Assembly (NCBI GenBank): GCA_947499555.1
Contig: CANMOU010000003.1
Coordinates: 526,404 to 590,403 of the forward strand
DNA from: an uncultured Roseovarius sp.
Lineage (GTDB): Bacteria; Pseudomonadota; Alphaproteobacteria; Rhodobacterales; Rhodobacteraceae
Direction of reading: 5' to 3'
DNA: 64,000 nt
The notes under the pieces were generated by a model that ran no database searches, was not told the DNA's origin, and saw only the letters and a program-made list of their open reading frames with translations. This document shows, in pieces, positions 33,460 through 42,422 of the stretch (positions are counted from its first letter, which is position 1; the number at the start of each line of letters is the position of its first letter). The translations under genes were made by a program, and so were the position numbers.

Positions 33460-36246
33460 TCAGCCGCTCGGCATTTTCAGAACAACGTTCCGGCCGCCCT
33501 TCACATAGCGAATTTCGCTGTCGCCGATTGCGGCAACCCGACCGCCATCAAGCCTGTCGCCGATCTTCACCTTCTTGTAACGACCGTTGGGCATGCGCAC
33601 CAAGGCACGACGGTTCGAAGGAGAGCCATAAACCCCGATCAGGTTGACCCGACGCAGCTTCAGCACGTTTTGCTCTGTGGCCGCGCGCGCCACTGTTGTT
33701 GCGGTGGGGGCGCTGGGCGTGACACGCTGATTGGAAGGCACAACCGCCGCTGTCTGCACCGCCTGCGTTTGCTGCTGCTGACTTCGTTGAACAATCTGCG
33801 CCATGTTTTGCGGACGGGTCTGCGGCTTGAGCGAAGCCTGAACGGCCTGCGATGTCGCCCCGGCAAAGGGATCAGGTTGCTGCTGCACAGCGGCAGCAAT
33901 TGCAGCTTCCACCGATGCGGTGTCCGCCGAGGGTAACGCAGCCGCAGTCGTCGATGCCGCCGCAGCTTGCTCTGCTAGCTCCTGCGCGCTTTGAGGCCGC
34001 AGTTTCGGGCGCAGACCGGCCAGTTCACTGCGCGTGCGGCCACCAAGATTGCTCCGCTCATTCTGTTCGGACAGATCGCCGGGGCGTGGCCTTGGCCGGA
34101 TTTCTGCCAGACGCGCCAGTGCCGGGTCGGTGGGCACCACTTCCTCGCCCTCGACCACAAGCTGTGCCGGAGGATCAGGACGCTCGCCCGGCACAAGACG
34201 TGGCTGACCGGCAAAGACACGGATGCCGCTCGGCGTGACGGCACCATTCGGCGTAGCCTGAACAAGGCCGCGTCCATCAAGCGCAAACACCGTATCGGCG
34301 GCAGGCGGATCAAGCTGTGTCTGCGGGCGCAGATCGCTTTGAAGCGTTGCCAGGTCTGGCAGGGCAACGGCATCCTGCTCACTGACCTTGGGATCGATCG
34401 ATGTCAGGTAAAAATCTTCAAGCGCAATGCTCTCTGGCGCAACTGGCGCTTCCGGGGCACGCTGCCAAACGCCGGTCACGGCATAGCGGGCGCGGGCCTC
34501 TTCCTGGGTAAGCTGCGCCGGGCGCGCATCTGGCTGGGCTTCTTGTGGGGGTGTCTCATGATCAAGGGATGTTCCGGGCAGTGACGCAACCGTTGCGCCA
34601 AACTCACCCGTCTCGAGAGTGAAATCCGGCTCCTCTTCGGCAAGTTCCTCGGCGGTCGCATCCTCGACGTCCGGAACCGACGCAACAGTCGTGTCGTCCG
34701 GCCCACCACGCAACATGCGCGAGATCCCGTCATCCAGGAAGATCGAGGCCCAGGCGGCAACGCCCACCAGGAAAATCAGCAAGGCCGCCGTGAGCACGAC
34801 GCCCAGGAAACGTGGTTTCCCTCCGACGCGCACCGGTTCGCGCGCGCCAAAGATCGTCATGCGCTGGCGCTCATCCTGATCAGGTTCAAAGGCGTTTTCG
34901 GTTTCTTTGGCCGTATATCGGGCTGTGGCCTTCGCAATCAGCGCGTCACGCCGGGAGGCAAAGGACGGCGCATCATCCGAAACGTCCGGCGCCACGGCAG
35001 AGGGAACCGATGCCATCAGCCTTTCGTCATCGGAGGCACTAAGCGATGCGCCCAGACGTATGGCCGTGTCCTGAGAGACAACCGTCTCTGGCAACACCTG
35101 CTCAATAGGTGGCACCTCGGGTGGCGCGGCACTGATCGCAGGCTCGGTCCGAAGCGGTGGTTCAGTGCGCTCTTCCGGCTCAGTTTCTGCCTCAGGTTCG
35201 AGGCCGGTGTTGTCGGGCTGCCTTGTCGCACCGGACAACTTGGGTGCCGATGTCGCGGGCGCATCGCGCATTGCGCGGATGGATGTGAAGGCGACCGCCG
35301 CCTCAGGAACATCGTCTGGTTCAGCTTCCGTTACGCTTTCGGCATCTTCGCCCGGATCGGCTGTGTCGTCATCGGTCCCGGAGGCTTCGACAGCGTCCGT
35401 GTCATCAACTGCGCTCTCCGCGTTGTTCGAAGATGCAAACAGGAAAGGATCCGAATCGTCATCTGGGATCAGCGGGTCATCCAGAACACTCACGCGGGGC
35501 TGCGGCACCGCCTCTTCGGTGGTGGGTTGGACATCCTGATCCCTGTCGCCATCTGACAGATCGTCAAATCCTGACCTGACCGCGTCAGAGGTTTCTGGCT
35601 GGGCCTTCTCCTCGGCAGCGTCGATATCCTTGAAAAGGTTGTCTTCAGGCTCTGGCTCCGGCTCGGTTTTGATGTCTGGCTCTTGCGCGGGTAGTCGTGC
35701 ATCGCCGATGACCCGGATCGCGGCCGTGTCGCGGACCACATGGCTGCCGTCTGCCAGCAGCTCAGCCGCTGTTTTCGTCTGGCCGAACCATGGCTCGCCG
35801 ACAAAGTCCATGCTTTCGGGAATGGCAACGAAGCACAGCGGGTTAAACCCGTGATCCTTCGCGAACGCTTCTGCCTCGTTCAAGGTGTCCGCCGCCACTG
35901 CGGCGATGTAAACCTGCCCTGCGCTGATGGACCAGTCATAGACCAGATCATCAATTGCGTAAGGCGTCGCGCCATCCAAAGCCCGCGCCACGGCGTCTGC
36001 TATTTCGTCTGGTCCCAGCCCTTCGGCATCGACCTGGAGGTACCGAATTTGATCATTCGGCAAAACAAGCTTTGTATGAACGCTTGCGGACTCAAACAGC
36101 TTTGCCTTCTCAAGAAGCGCCGCCAAGTCACCAGAAAGATTACCAGAGTCGAGGCTGACCTCGCCGACCATATGCCAGCCGGGAAAGGCCCGGTGCAAAA
36201 GGCCGATGCCATCAAAGGACAGGGTTAAGGCAAAATTCGGTTTCAT
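33460..36246 (-). CDS. 928-residue membrane protein with GspL-like and PilP/GspC-like ends
   Basis: Residues about 1-175 look like an actin-like PilM/GspL-type cytoplasmic domain (FALTLSFDGIGLLHRAFPGW, then YDWSISAGQVYIAAVAADTL). An acidic disordered stretch follows to about 470. One membrane helix (about 476-500, LGVVLTAALLIFLVGVAAWA) leads into a long Pro/Gln/Ala-rich periplasmic linker. The last 65 residues (NLIGVYGSPSNRRALVRMPN, then GDRLDGGRVAAIGDSEIRYV) resemble the PilP/GspC homology region. Similar proteins in Rhodobacteraceae are usually called hypothetical. It stands alone, with no pilus or secretion genes near it. The domain assignments are by eye. Confidence 0.7.
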   Translation of the reverse strand: MKPNFALTLSFDGIGLLHRAFPGWHMVGEVSLDSGNLSGDLAALLEKAKLFESASVHTKLVLPNDQIRYLQVDAEGLGPDEIADAVARALDGATPYAIDDLVYDWSISAGQVYIAAVAADTLNEAEAFAKDHGFNPLCFVAIPESMDFVGEPWFGQTKTAAELLADGSHVVRDTAAIRVIGDARLPAQEPDIKTEPEPEPEDNLFKDIDAAEEKAQPETSDAVRSGFDDLSDGDRDQDVQPTTEEAVPQPRVSVLDDPLIPDDDSDPFLFASSNNAESAVDDTDAVEASGTDDDTADPGEDAESVTEAEPDDVPEAAVAFTSIRAMRDAPATSAPKLSGATRQPDNTGLEPEAETEPEERTEPPLRTEPAISAAPPEVPPIEQVLPETVVSQDTAIRLGASLSASDDERLMASVPSAVAPDVSDDAPSFASRRDALIAKATARYTAKETENAFEPDQDERQRMTIFGAREPVRVGGKPRFLGVVLTAALLIFLVGVAAWASIFLDDGISRMLRGGPDDTTVASVPDVEDATAEELAEEEPDFTLETGEFGATVASLPGTSLDHETPPQEAQPDARPAQLTQEEARARYAVTGVWQRAPEAPVAPESIALEDFYLTSIDPKVSEQDAVALPDLATLQSDLRPQTQLDPPAADTVFALDGRGLVQATPNGAVTPSGIRVFAGQPRLVPGERPDPPAQLVVEGEEVVPTDPALARLAEIRPRPRPGDLSEQNERSNLGGRTRSELAGLRPKLRPQSAQELAEQAAAASTTAAALPSADTASVEAAIAAAVQQQPDPFAGATSQAVQASLKPQTRPQNMAQIVQRSQQQQTQAVQTAAVVPSNQRVTPSAPTATTVARAATEQNVLKLRRVNLIGVYGSPSNRRALVRMPNGRYKKVKIGDRLDGGRVAAIGDSEIRYVKGGRNVVLKMPSG

Positions 36247-36341
36247 CGACAGGGCTCTAGCACCAGTACATTCGCGGTCAAACTCCGCTACAAGACGACA
36301 CCATTTTACAGCAGCTTCTCGCCGAGGAAAAGGTTAACGCG

Positions 36342-36363
36342 GTGGCGCGAATGGCCGCGCCAC
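36342..36363 (-). terminator. Hairpin downstream of metY
   Basis: GTGGCGCG pairs with CGCGCCAC (eight perfect pairs, six-base loop) 14 bases beyond the minus-strand metY stop. The following minus-strand bases are only moderately T-rich (CCTTTTCC farther on), so its strength is uncertain. Confidence 0.6.
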
Positions 36364-36376
36364 GCAATTTTGTTGA

Positions 36377-37678
36377 TCAGGCGCTGGCTTTGGCGAGTGC
36401 CTGGTCGAGATCGGCAATAATATCGTCGGGGTCTTCGATCCCGATCGAGATGCGCACCACGTTGGGCGCCGCGCCAGCCGCCTCCTGTTGTGCCGGCGTC
36501 AACTGCCGGTGCGTTGTGGAGGCTGAGTGGATGATCAAAGAGCGCGCATCGCCAAGATTCGCGACATGGCTGAAAAGCTCGAGGTTATCAACAAGCTTCA
36601 CACAACCCTCATAGCCCGATTTCAACGCGACCGTGAAGAGCGCGCCCGCGCCTTTCGGGCAGACCTTCGCCACGCGCTTGTAATATGGCGACGATTTCAG
36701 ACCAGCATAGGTCACCGCCTCAACCCGGTCGTCCTTTTCAAGCCATTCCGCCACGATCTGCGCATTCTCAACATGCTTTTGCATCCGCAGGCTCAGCGTT
36801 TCGATCCCCATCAGCGTGTAATGCGCCGCCTGTGGGTTGAGTGTCATGCCCAGATCGCGCAGGCCTACAGCAATACTATGGAAAGTATAGGCCAGCGGGC
36901 CGAATGTTTCGTGGAATTTCAGCCCGTGATAGGCCGGTTCCGGTTCGCTGAGCGAGGGAAACTTGTCAGAGGCAGACCAGTCAAACTTACCGGAATCCAC
37001 AACGATACCGCCCGTAACCGTTCCATTGCCGGTCAGGTACTTGGTCAGCGAGTGCACCACCAGCGTCGCCCCATGTTCAATCGGGCGGCAGAGGTAGGGC
37101 GAGGCGGATGTGTTGTCGACAATAAGCGGCAGGCCCGCGTCATCGGCCACTTTGGCCACCGCTTTGAGATCGGTGATATAGCCGCCAGGATTGGCGATGG
37201 ATTCGCAGAACACTGCACGCGTGTCGTCATCGATGGCCGCCTTGATCGCATCCAGATCGTCGAAATCGACAAAGGTCGCTGACCAGCCGAACCGCTTGAT
37301 TGTCTGGCTGAACTGCGTGACCGAACCACCGTAAAGCCTTGTAGAGACAACAACATTCTTTCCCGGACCCATGAGCGGGAAGAGCGCCATGATCTGTGCG
37401 GCATGGCCTGAAGAACAACAGACCGCGCCAACGCCACCTTCCAGCGTCGCGACACGTTCCTGCAACACCGCCACAGTTGGGTTGGTCAGGCGGGAATAGA
37501 TGTACCCCACTTCCTGCAGGTTAAAAAGCGCCGCGGCATGCTCTGCATCGCGAAACACGAAGGCCGTGGTCTGATAAATCGGCGTTTGTCGTGCCCCCGT
37601 CGCCGGGTCAGGTCGCGCGCCGGCATGGATTTGCAGCGTGTCAAAACCGAAGGAATGAATGCGATCATCATCAGACAT
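36377..37678 (-). CDS. metY: O-acetylhomoserine sulfhydrylase (aminocarboxypropyltransferase)
   Basis: The 433-residue PLP enzyme of the Cys/Met metabolism family starts with FGFDTLQIHAGARPD and has the PLP-lysine segment VVHSLTKYLTGNGTVTGG. The closing block NVVRISIGIEDPDDII is typical. The length and the insert around LSEPEPAYHGLKFHETFG fit MetY rather than MetB/MetZ. It makes homocysteine from O-acetylhomoserine and sulfide. GGGAGG before the ATG supports the start. I looked for a SAM-II or SAM/SAH riboswitch in the 130-bp leader and did not see one. Confidence 0.93.
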   Translation of the reverse strand: MSDDDRIHSFGFDTLQIHAGARPDPATGARQTPIYQTTAFVFRDAEHAAALFNLQEVGYIYSRLTNPTVAVLQERVATLEGGVGAVCCSSGHAAQIMALFPLMGPGKNVVVSTRLYGGSVTQFSQTIKRFGWSATFVDFDDLDAIKAAIDDDTRAVFCESIANPGGYITDLKAVAKVADDAGLPLIVDNTSASPYLCRPIEHGATLVVHSLTKYLTGNGTVTGGIVVDSGKFDWSASDKFPSLSEPEPAYHGLKFHETFGPLAYTFHSIAVGLRDLGMTLNPQAAHYTLMGIETLSLRMQKHVENAQIVAEWLEKDDRVEAVTYAGLKSSPYYKRVAKVCPKGAGALFTVALKSGYEGCVKLVDNLELFSHVANLGDARSLIIHSASTTHRQLTPAQQEAAGAAPNVVRISIGIEDPDDIIADLDQALAKASA

Positions 37679-37813
37679 GTAAGCCTCCCAAATTCGTTCC
37701 CAAAAGGGTTAGGGGAAAGGCGGCGTCAGGACAACTCAATTCCCGATGCGCATATCTCTGTTCGCGGCATTTGGGTATTTGGAAACAAGAAAGAAGCCAG
37801 AGGGATTTTTGTC

Positions 37814-38815
37814 CTACCGCATCCAGAACCCATGTCGTTTGATCGTGTTGCGGATGGCCTGTTCCCGGCGGGGCAGGTTCTCGCGGTCAAAAAGCTCGCG
37901 CACTTTGCGCCCGCGCCCGTGGAAGACCATGAACTTAATCGGATCGTAGGACTTGAGCACTTTCTTGATCGGATTGGGCGCGGTGATTTCTTCAAGCACC
38001 TCCACCACGCGATCCGCCTCCCGTGCATAGAGCAGCGGAAGCAGGCGATAGTGGCAGGTCACATCCCCATCGAGCAGCCCCTCGGGCAGCGTATCGCGGC
38101 CACCGCCGAGCGAATGGATCACAAGCGGCAGCGCAACCTGGTCCAGCCAGGGATCAAGCGACTGACAGACAAGCTCTTTTGGCGGGTCGTCCCGGATTGC
38201 CAGCGCATATTCGAGAAACCGCTGACCAAACACATGAGGGCACCGGTAGAAGAAGTACCCGGCGTTAAAATAGAGATAGCGTTTCCAGTATTCGTCCGGA
38301 TAGGCCGGGTCGAGCGAAGTTGCGAAATCCAGTCCGAACTTGTCATAAAGCGCGCCCCAAGTGTCGTGATACCCCGGTCCATAAAGCTGAATTTCCGGCC
38401 AGGTGCCCTCGCGCCGCAGCGAGGCGGAGGGCCGGTCAAAATCGAACGGCACCTGCAACAGATCCCCCGTCACAAGCGTGTCGGTATCGAAGAACACGAA
38501 CGGTTCGCCCTCGGGCAAGACAGAGAGCGCCTCGATCTTGTTGCCATAGGGATAGCTCTGCCCGAAATGGCGGCTTTCAAAGGGGATGATCTTTGCCCCA
38601 AGCTCTTCCAGAAGCTTGCGCACATCTCCCCGCAATGTCGGATCGTTCTTCCAAAGAGCGCCGGGTTGTGGTTCGGCAATGTAGAGCTGTCCGGCAAAAT
38701 CCGGGCTGCTGGCCTGCAAACTGGCGGCAAAAAGCACGGCCTCGAACTGAAGCCTGCCAGACTGCCCCACGATGAGGATGTTAAATGGCTGTTTTGTCTG
38801 CTCTTTGCCGGCCAT
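37814..38815 (-). CDS. Glycosyltransferase-like protein, GT8-type DxD
   Basis: The 333-residue soluble protein contains FVFFDTDTLVTGDL, a DxD metal/nucleotide-sugar motif in the context seen in GT8-type enzymes, preceded by SYPYGNKIEALSVL. Other parts include YLYFNAGYFFYRCP, also GT8-like. No signal peptide or membrane helix is visible, so it should be cytoplasmic. The acceptor and sugar are unknown. The ATG at 38815 is preferred; a GTG at 38851 has no ribosome-binding site. It diverges from the large plus-strand cluster starting at 39079. Confidence 0.7.
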   Translation of the reverse strand: MAGKEQTKQPFNILIVGQSGRLQFEAVLFAASLQASSPDFAGQLYIAEPQPGALWKNDPTLRGDVRKLLEELGAKIIPFESRHFGQSYPYGNKIEALSVLPEGEPFVFFDTDTLVTGDLLQVPFDFDRPSASLRREGTWPEIQLYGPGYHDTWGALYDKFGLDFATSLDPAYPDEYWKRYLYFNAGYFFYRCPHVFGQRFLEYALAIRDDPPKELVCQSLDPWLDQVALPLVIHSLGGGRDTLPEGLLDGDVTCHYRLLPLLYAREADRVVEVLEEITAPNPIKKVLKSYDPIKFMVFHGRGRKVRELFDRENLPRREQAIRNTIKRHGFWMR

Positions 38816-39078
38816 GTTCGCCCCGGTTGGCCTGTTTGTCTTTTGTCGCACTATAGGGGGCGTTTGCGATTTGCGCGAGAGGCCGATTACCCGAAAGTCA
38901 CATCAAACCGCGCCCGTCACAAAAACAGGATTGTCTGCGCGCGCGCGGGGCGTCATGATTTGGCCATCTGCCGGGTGTAAATCGCGTCTTTCAGGCGCGT
39001 GCTGCCACCCCAAAGCTTAAAAAAACGGAATTAGACCCCATATATATCAATGGGATAGGTCAAAAGAGGGAGATTTGA

Positions 39079-40155
39079 ATGGCGAATTTGGATGCGCAGG
39101 TCCGCGAAAGCCAAGCTCAGGTTGAAGAGGCGCAAGCCAAGATTCAGGAGCTGACAAGCCGCATTGAAGAGGCGCGGAGCAAGATCAAGGGCGGCGAAGA
39201 TGCAACACTAGACATCGAGAATGCCTCATTGGACGAGGTGCATGCGCATACCGAGATCATGAACGCCAATATTGCCGAGCTCATTATGGGGCTCGATGAT
39301 ATCACCGCAGGATTTTCCAAGGATTTCGACGAAATGCGCGGCAAGACCGGCTGGGAAAGCTTGGTTGGGATCTTCAGCAGCGCGAAATCCGACAGCATGC
39401 GGCAGGATCGTATTCGCACCGCGAGCATTGATGACAAGCTGCAGGATCTGATTTCCAAGTCCGACGTGATCGTGAGCCTTCTGGAAGGCCAGTTGCGCAC
39501 GCTGGAAGAGCATAAGGTAAAGGTTGAGGGCAACCTGACCGAAACATTGGACGAGCGCGAATTGACCGTGGGAGAGCTGGAGACGCTGCGCACCGATATT
39601 CAGGGTATGGACCCCAAGATCATCGAGTTGGAAAACAAGATCGCCAATGAAACGGATGCTGCTGCCCGCACCAAGCTGGAAACTGAACTGGCTGAGATGA
39701 ACGCCAAATACAACGAAATGGTCCAGCAAGAGCAGGTCAAGCTCGCCAAATCCCAGACGCTGGAGCGTTACATCGAGAAGGGCAAGACCTGGGTCGACAG
39801 CCTGCAGAACCAGGCCGCCACGCAGATGGTGCTCATCAACAAGCTGCAGACCGACACCAAGCAGCGCGTGGTGCTGTATGACGCGCTGACCAAATCGCTG
39901 AAGACGGCGCAGCAACAGGATGTCGCCCACCGCATCAACGAAATCGGCGTGCAAACCGACCAAGAGGCACAGTCGGCCATGGCCGGCATTGGGGCGGCGA
40001 CCAACAAGCGGATGGCCGATATGCTCGAGGCGCATGAAGATCACATGGTCTTTGCCCGCGAGGTCTTGGAAGCCAAGGCCAAGGCGGATGAACGCTTTGC
40101 CCGGCGCTTTGCCAAGATCATCGAGAAACACGACGCCAACGCGTATGGAGGCTAG
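39079..40155 (+). CDS. TelA-like coiled-coil protein, first gene of an uncharacterised cluster
   Basis: The 358-residue protein is almost wholly helical. It has an N-terminal coiled coil (residues 1-45), a middle domain with WESLVGIFSSAKSDSMRQDR, and further long coiled segments. The order of helices and the segment QNQAATQMVLINKLQTDTKQ recall TelA (toxic-anion-resistance) proteins, but the similarity is only by eye. There is no signal peptide or membrane helix. GGGAG six bases before the ATG is a good ribosome-binding site. The next gene starts three bases after the stop, so it opens an operon with a small membrane protein and, further on, an AAA+ ATPase. Confidence 0.72.
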   Translation: MANLDAQVRESQAQVEEAQAKIQELTSRIEEARSKIKGGEDATLDIENASLDEVHAHTEIMNANIAELIMGLDDITAGFSKDFDEMRGKTGWESLVGIFSSAKSDSMRQDRIRTASIDDKLQDLISKSDVIVSLLEGQLRTLEEHKVKVEGNLTETLDERELTVGELETLRTDIQGMDPKIIELENKIANETDAAARTKLETELAEMNAKYNEMVQQEQVKLAKSQTLERYIEKGKTWVDSLQNQAATQMVLINKLQTDTKQRVVLYDALTKSLKTAQQQDVAHRINEIGVQTDQEAQSAMAGIGAATNKRMADMLEAHEDHMVFAREVLEAKAKADERFARRFAKIIEKHDANAYGG

Positions 40156-40158
40156 GCC

Positions 40159-40320
40159 ATGGGATTGGGAGTAGCCCTGATTGCACTTTGCGTGCTCTGC
40201 CTCATCGTGTCCTTTGTCTTTACCGTCCCGGCTTGGATCAACCTGATGGGCATTCTGTTTGGCATTGCGGGCCTCGTGATGATCGGCAAGGGCCGGAAGG
40301 GTGGCGGGGACAGCGCGTGA
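40159..40320 (+). CDS. Small membrane protein, 53 residues
   Basis: The ATG at 40159 opens a 53-residue frame with two hydrophobic segments (ALIALCVLCLIVSFVFTV and INLMGILFGIAGLVMIG) and a basic Gly-rich tail. GGAGGC ahead of the ATG overlaps the end of the upstream gene. The three-base gap behind the TelA-like gene and the 20-base overlap with the next gene show that it is translated as part of the operon. It probably forms a hairpin in the inner membrane. It is short enough to be missed by standard gene calling. Confidence 0.75.
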   Translation: MGLGVALIALCVLCLIVSFVFTVPAWINLMGILFGIAGLVMIGKGRKGGGDSA

Positions 40321-41467
40321 CTTCGGACTTTATGACGCGATGATGGAAACCGCATCTTCGACCCACGATCGTGCGGCCCTTACCGATCTTTTCGCCTCAC
40401 GCCGCTACTTTGCCAAGTTCGAGAAGATCACCGCGCATCTGAACCGTGTCGCCGCCGTGATGCAGGCCGAAGGCGCGCTCACCAAGCAAGAGGTTGAGGT
40501 GCTGACGGCCTATGTGCAGGCCATCGCCTACACGTTCAAGGCGCTGGCGATGAAATACCTACTGGTGGGGCGCGACACCGGGCAATTCTTCGGCTCTCTG
40601 CAGATGGATGTCGAGGAAAGCGGCTTTCCGATGTTCTCCGAACTGATGGTCATGGCCAATGACGCAGCTCAGGCCTGGCAGCACCTCGATGGCCAGCCGG
40701 GGGTCGAGACACTCAAGCGTCAGATGGTCGAGCAGATCATCTCTGATCGTGAGATACCCACACGACTGCAATTTGCCCTGTCGCAAAGGCTTTATTACGA
40801 AGAGCTGGTCAAAGGGCACCTCTTCTGGGCGCAGAATGATCCGAAGATCATCTGGCTGGAAGGGCTCAAAGACCGCCGCCGCTACTTGCTGCACTGGGCC
40901 AGTTATGACAGCCAGGTCAACCTGCCGACCATTTACCTGATGGAGCTCGAGGATACGGGCCGTCGCAGTTTGGGCAAGGATGAACGTCGCTGGCCCGAAG
41001 TGCAGGCGCATCTAATGGCCCAAGCCTTGGGTGGTCTGAAACTTCTGACCATCGCCAAGGGGTTCGACGAAAGCTTTGACGATCTGCACCCCAAACGCCT
41101 GCGCCGCCTTCATGTGGGGCCGATGTACAGCCATGCCTTCACGCGCCAGACCGGGCCGATGCGCGACGTGCTGGCCGAAGCGCAGGCGCCCAAAGGTCAG
41201 GACTGGGCGCTGGCCTGGACCGATGAGGTGTTGGAAAGCGAACGGGTGATTGAAGAGAAATCCGGCTGGTTCGGCACGGTGGAACGAGAGGTCTTTGCGC
41301 TCGATCCGTTCTCGGGCAAGGGCGCGGAAACCGGGGCGACGCGCATGGAGCGTGCCATCATCCTGCCCGAACGCCCCTATCAGGTTCTGGCCGAAAAGAA
41401 CCCGCCGGGTTTTGGCAGCGTGACCAAATACGTGGTCAGCCCGGGCGGGCGGGTGTTGAGGTATTGA
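40301..41467 (+). CDS. Uncharacterised 388-residue cluster protein
   Basis: The frame begins at a GTG overlapping the small membrane gene by 20 bases, with AAGGG at workable spacing; ATGs at 40340 and 40343 are alternatives. The first 150 residues are helical (SRRYFAKFEKITAHLNRVAA). The rest is mixed, with segments such as FWAQNDPKIIWLEGLKDRRR and LHPKRLRRLHVGPMYSHAFT. I recognise no family, active site, signal peptide or membrane helix. Location between a TelA-like gene and an AAA+ ATPase gene suggests that it is a soluble part of the same complex. Confidence 0.7.
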   Translation: MAGTARDFGLYDAMMETASSTHDRAALTDLFASRRYFAKFEKITAHLNRVAAVMQAEGALTKQEVEVLTAYVQAIAYTFKALAMKYLLVGRDTGQFFGSLQMDVEESGFPMFSELMVMANDAAQAWQHLDGQPGVETLKRQMVEQIISDREIPTRLQFALSQRLYYEELVKGHLFWAQNDPKIIWLEGLKDRRRYLLHWASYDSQVNLPTIYLMELEDTGRRSLGKDERRWPEVQAHLMAQALGGLKLLTIAKGFDESFDDLHPKRLRRLHVGPMYSHAFTRQTGPMRDVLAEAQAPKGQDWALAWTDEVLESERVIEEKSGWFGTVEREVFALDPFSGKGAETGATRMERAIILPERPYQVLAEKNPPGFGSVTKYVVSPGGRVLRY

Positions 41468-41488
41468 AGATAATGGATTGAAGCAAGA

Positions 41489-42364
41489 ATGGTTGAATAC
41501 ACAAAACTCAAACAAGTTTCGTTAAAAGATCACCCGGAAATTCGTGAAGAATGGGTGCAGAATGTCATCGCCGAGGATCCAAGTATCTTAGGCCTTGGAG
41601 AGGTTTACCTCAGAGACCGCGAAAGGATCCAACCGAAGGCGGGCAGGCTTGATCTGCTTCTGCAAGATCCAGAAACAAGTCGCCGGTACGAGGTCGAAAT
41701 TCAACTTGGTGCGACGGACCCGTCGCATATAATTCGAGCTTTGGAATATTGGGACATAGAGCGCAGGCGTTACCCGCAATACGACCATTGTGCGGTCATT
41801 GTGGCCGAGGAGATAACGGCACGTTTTCTAAATGTGATTTCTTTGTTTAATGGCCAAATTCCACTGATTGCAATTCAGATGAAGGCCGTCGAAACCGAAG
41901 GCCATGTGTCTCTGTTCTTCACGAAGGTGCTTGACGAAATTGCTTTGGGACTTGTCGATGAGGACGAAGACGCAGCATCGGCTCCAGCAGATAGAGCGTA
42001 TTGGGAAAGCAAGTCCAACCCAAAGATCGTTAAGCTCGCAGATCATCTCCTTTCTGAGTTGAAAGAGTTAGAGCCGACGCTGGAGCTGAATTACAATAAG
42101 CACTATATCGGCCTGTCTAGGAATGGACAGGCCTTCAATTTCGTCACTTTTCGACCCAAAAAACAGAGATTTAACTTAGAAGTTAAGTTGCCCAGAACTG
42201 ACGCGATTGATGAACTCATCGAGGGCTCGGGGATCGACACTCTTGAATACAACAGCCGGTGGTCGATGTATCGGTTGTCGCTTCGGCCAGAAGACCTACA
42301 GAAAAGTCGAGACGTTGTTGAACGCTTGTGCCGGGATGCCTACACTCGGCGAGTTTCCCAATGA
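41489..42364 (+). CDS. PD-(D/E)XK nuclease-like protein with DUF5655-type C-terminus
   Basis: The 291-residue protein contains AGRLDLLLQDPETSRRYEVE followed by IQLG, an arrangement D...ExQ compatible with a NucS-like PD-(D/E)XK active site. The C-terminal third (ELEPTLELNYNKHYIGLSRN through WSMYRLSLRPEDL) matches the DUF5655 type as I remember it. Base composition is clearly more AT-rich than the flanking genes (38 percent GC in 42121-42180), and flanking junctions of 21 and 58 bases are looser than in the rest of the cluster. It therefore looks like a later insertion. The role could be defence or DNA processing; unproven. Confidence 0.75.
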   Translation: MVEYTKLKQVSLKDHPEIREEWVQNVIAEDPSILGLGEVYLRDRERIQPKAGRLDLLLQDPETSRRYEVEIQLGATDPSHIIRALEYWDIERRRYPQYDHCAVIVAEEITARFLNVISLFNGQIPLIAIQMKAVETEGHVSLFFTKVLDEIALGLVDEDEDAASAPADRAYWESKSNPKIVKLADHLLSELKELEPTLELNYNKHYIGLSRNGQAFNFVTFRPKKQRFNLEVKLPRTDAIDELIEGSGIDTLEYNSRWSMYRLSLRPEDLQKSRDVVERLCRDAYTRRVSQ

Positions 42365-42422
42365 ACTTTGTTAACTGCGTACCCAAGGGTTTGGGTCTGC
42401 ACACCCTAAATAGGATATCCAG

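Noticed and set aside
37679-37813. Possible SAM-type riboswitch in the metY leader
   Set aside because: The leader lacks the conserved SAM-II pseudoknot bases and the SAM/SAH motif as far as I can match them; only a normal GGGAGG ribosome-binding site is seen.
37538-38980. 480-codon plus-strand frame opposite metY and the glycosyltransferase-like gene
   Set aside because: Both minus-strand genes show family motifs and ribosome-binding sites; the plus frame has arginine/histidine-rich shadow composition and no domain.
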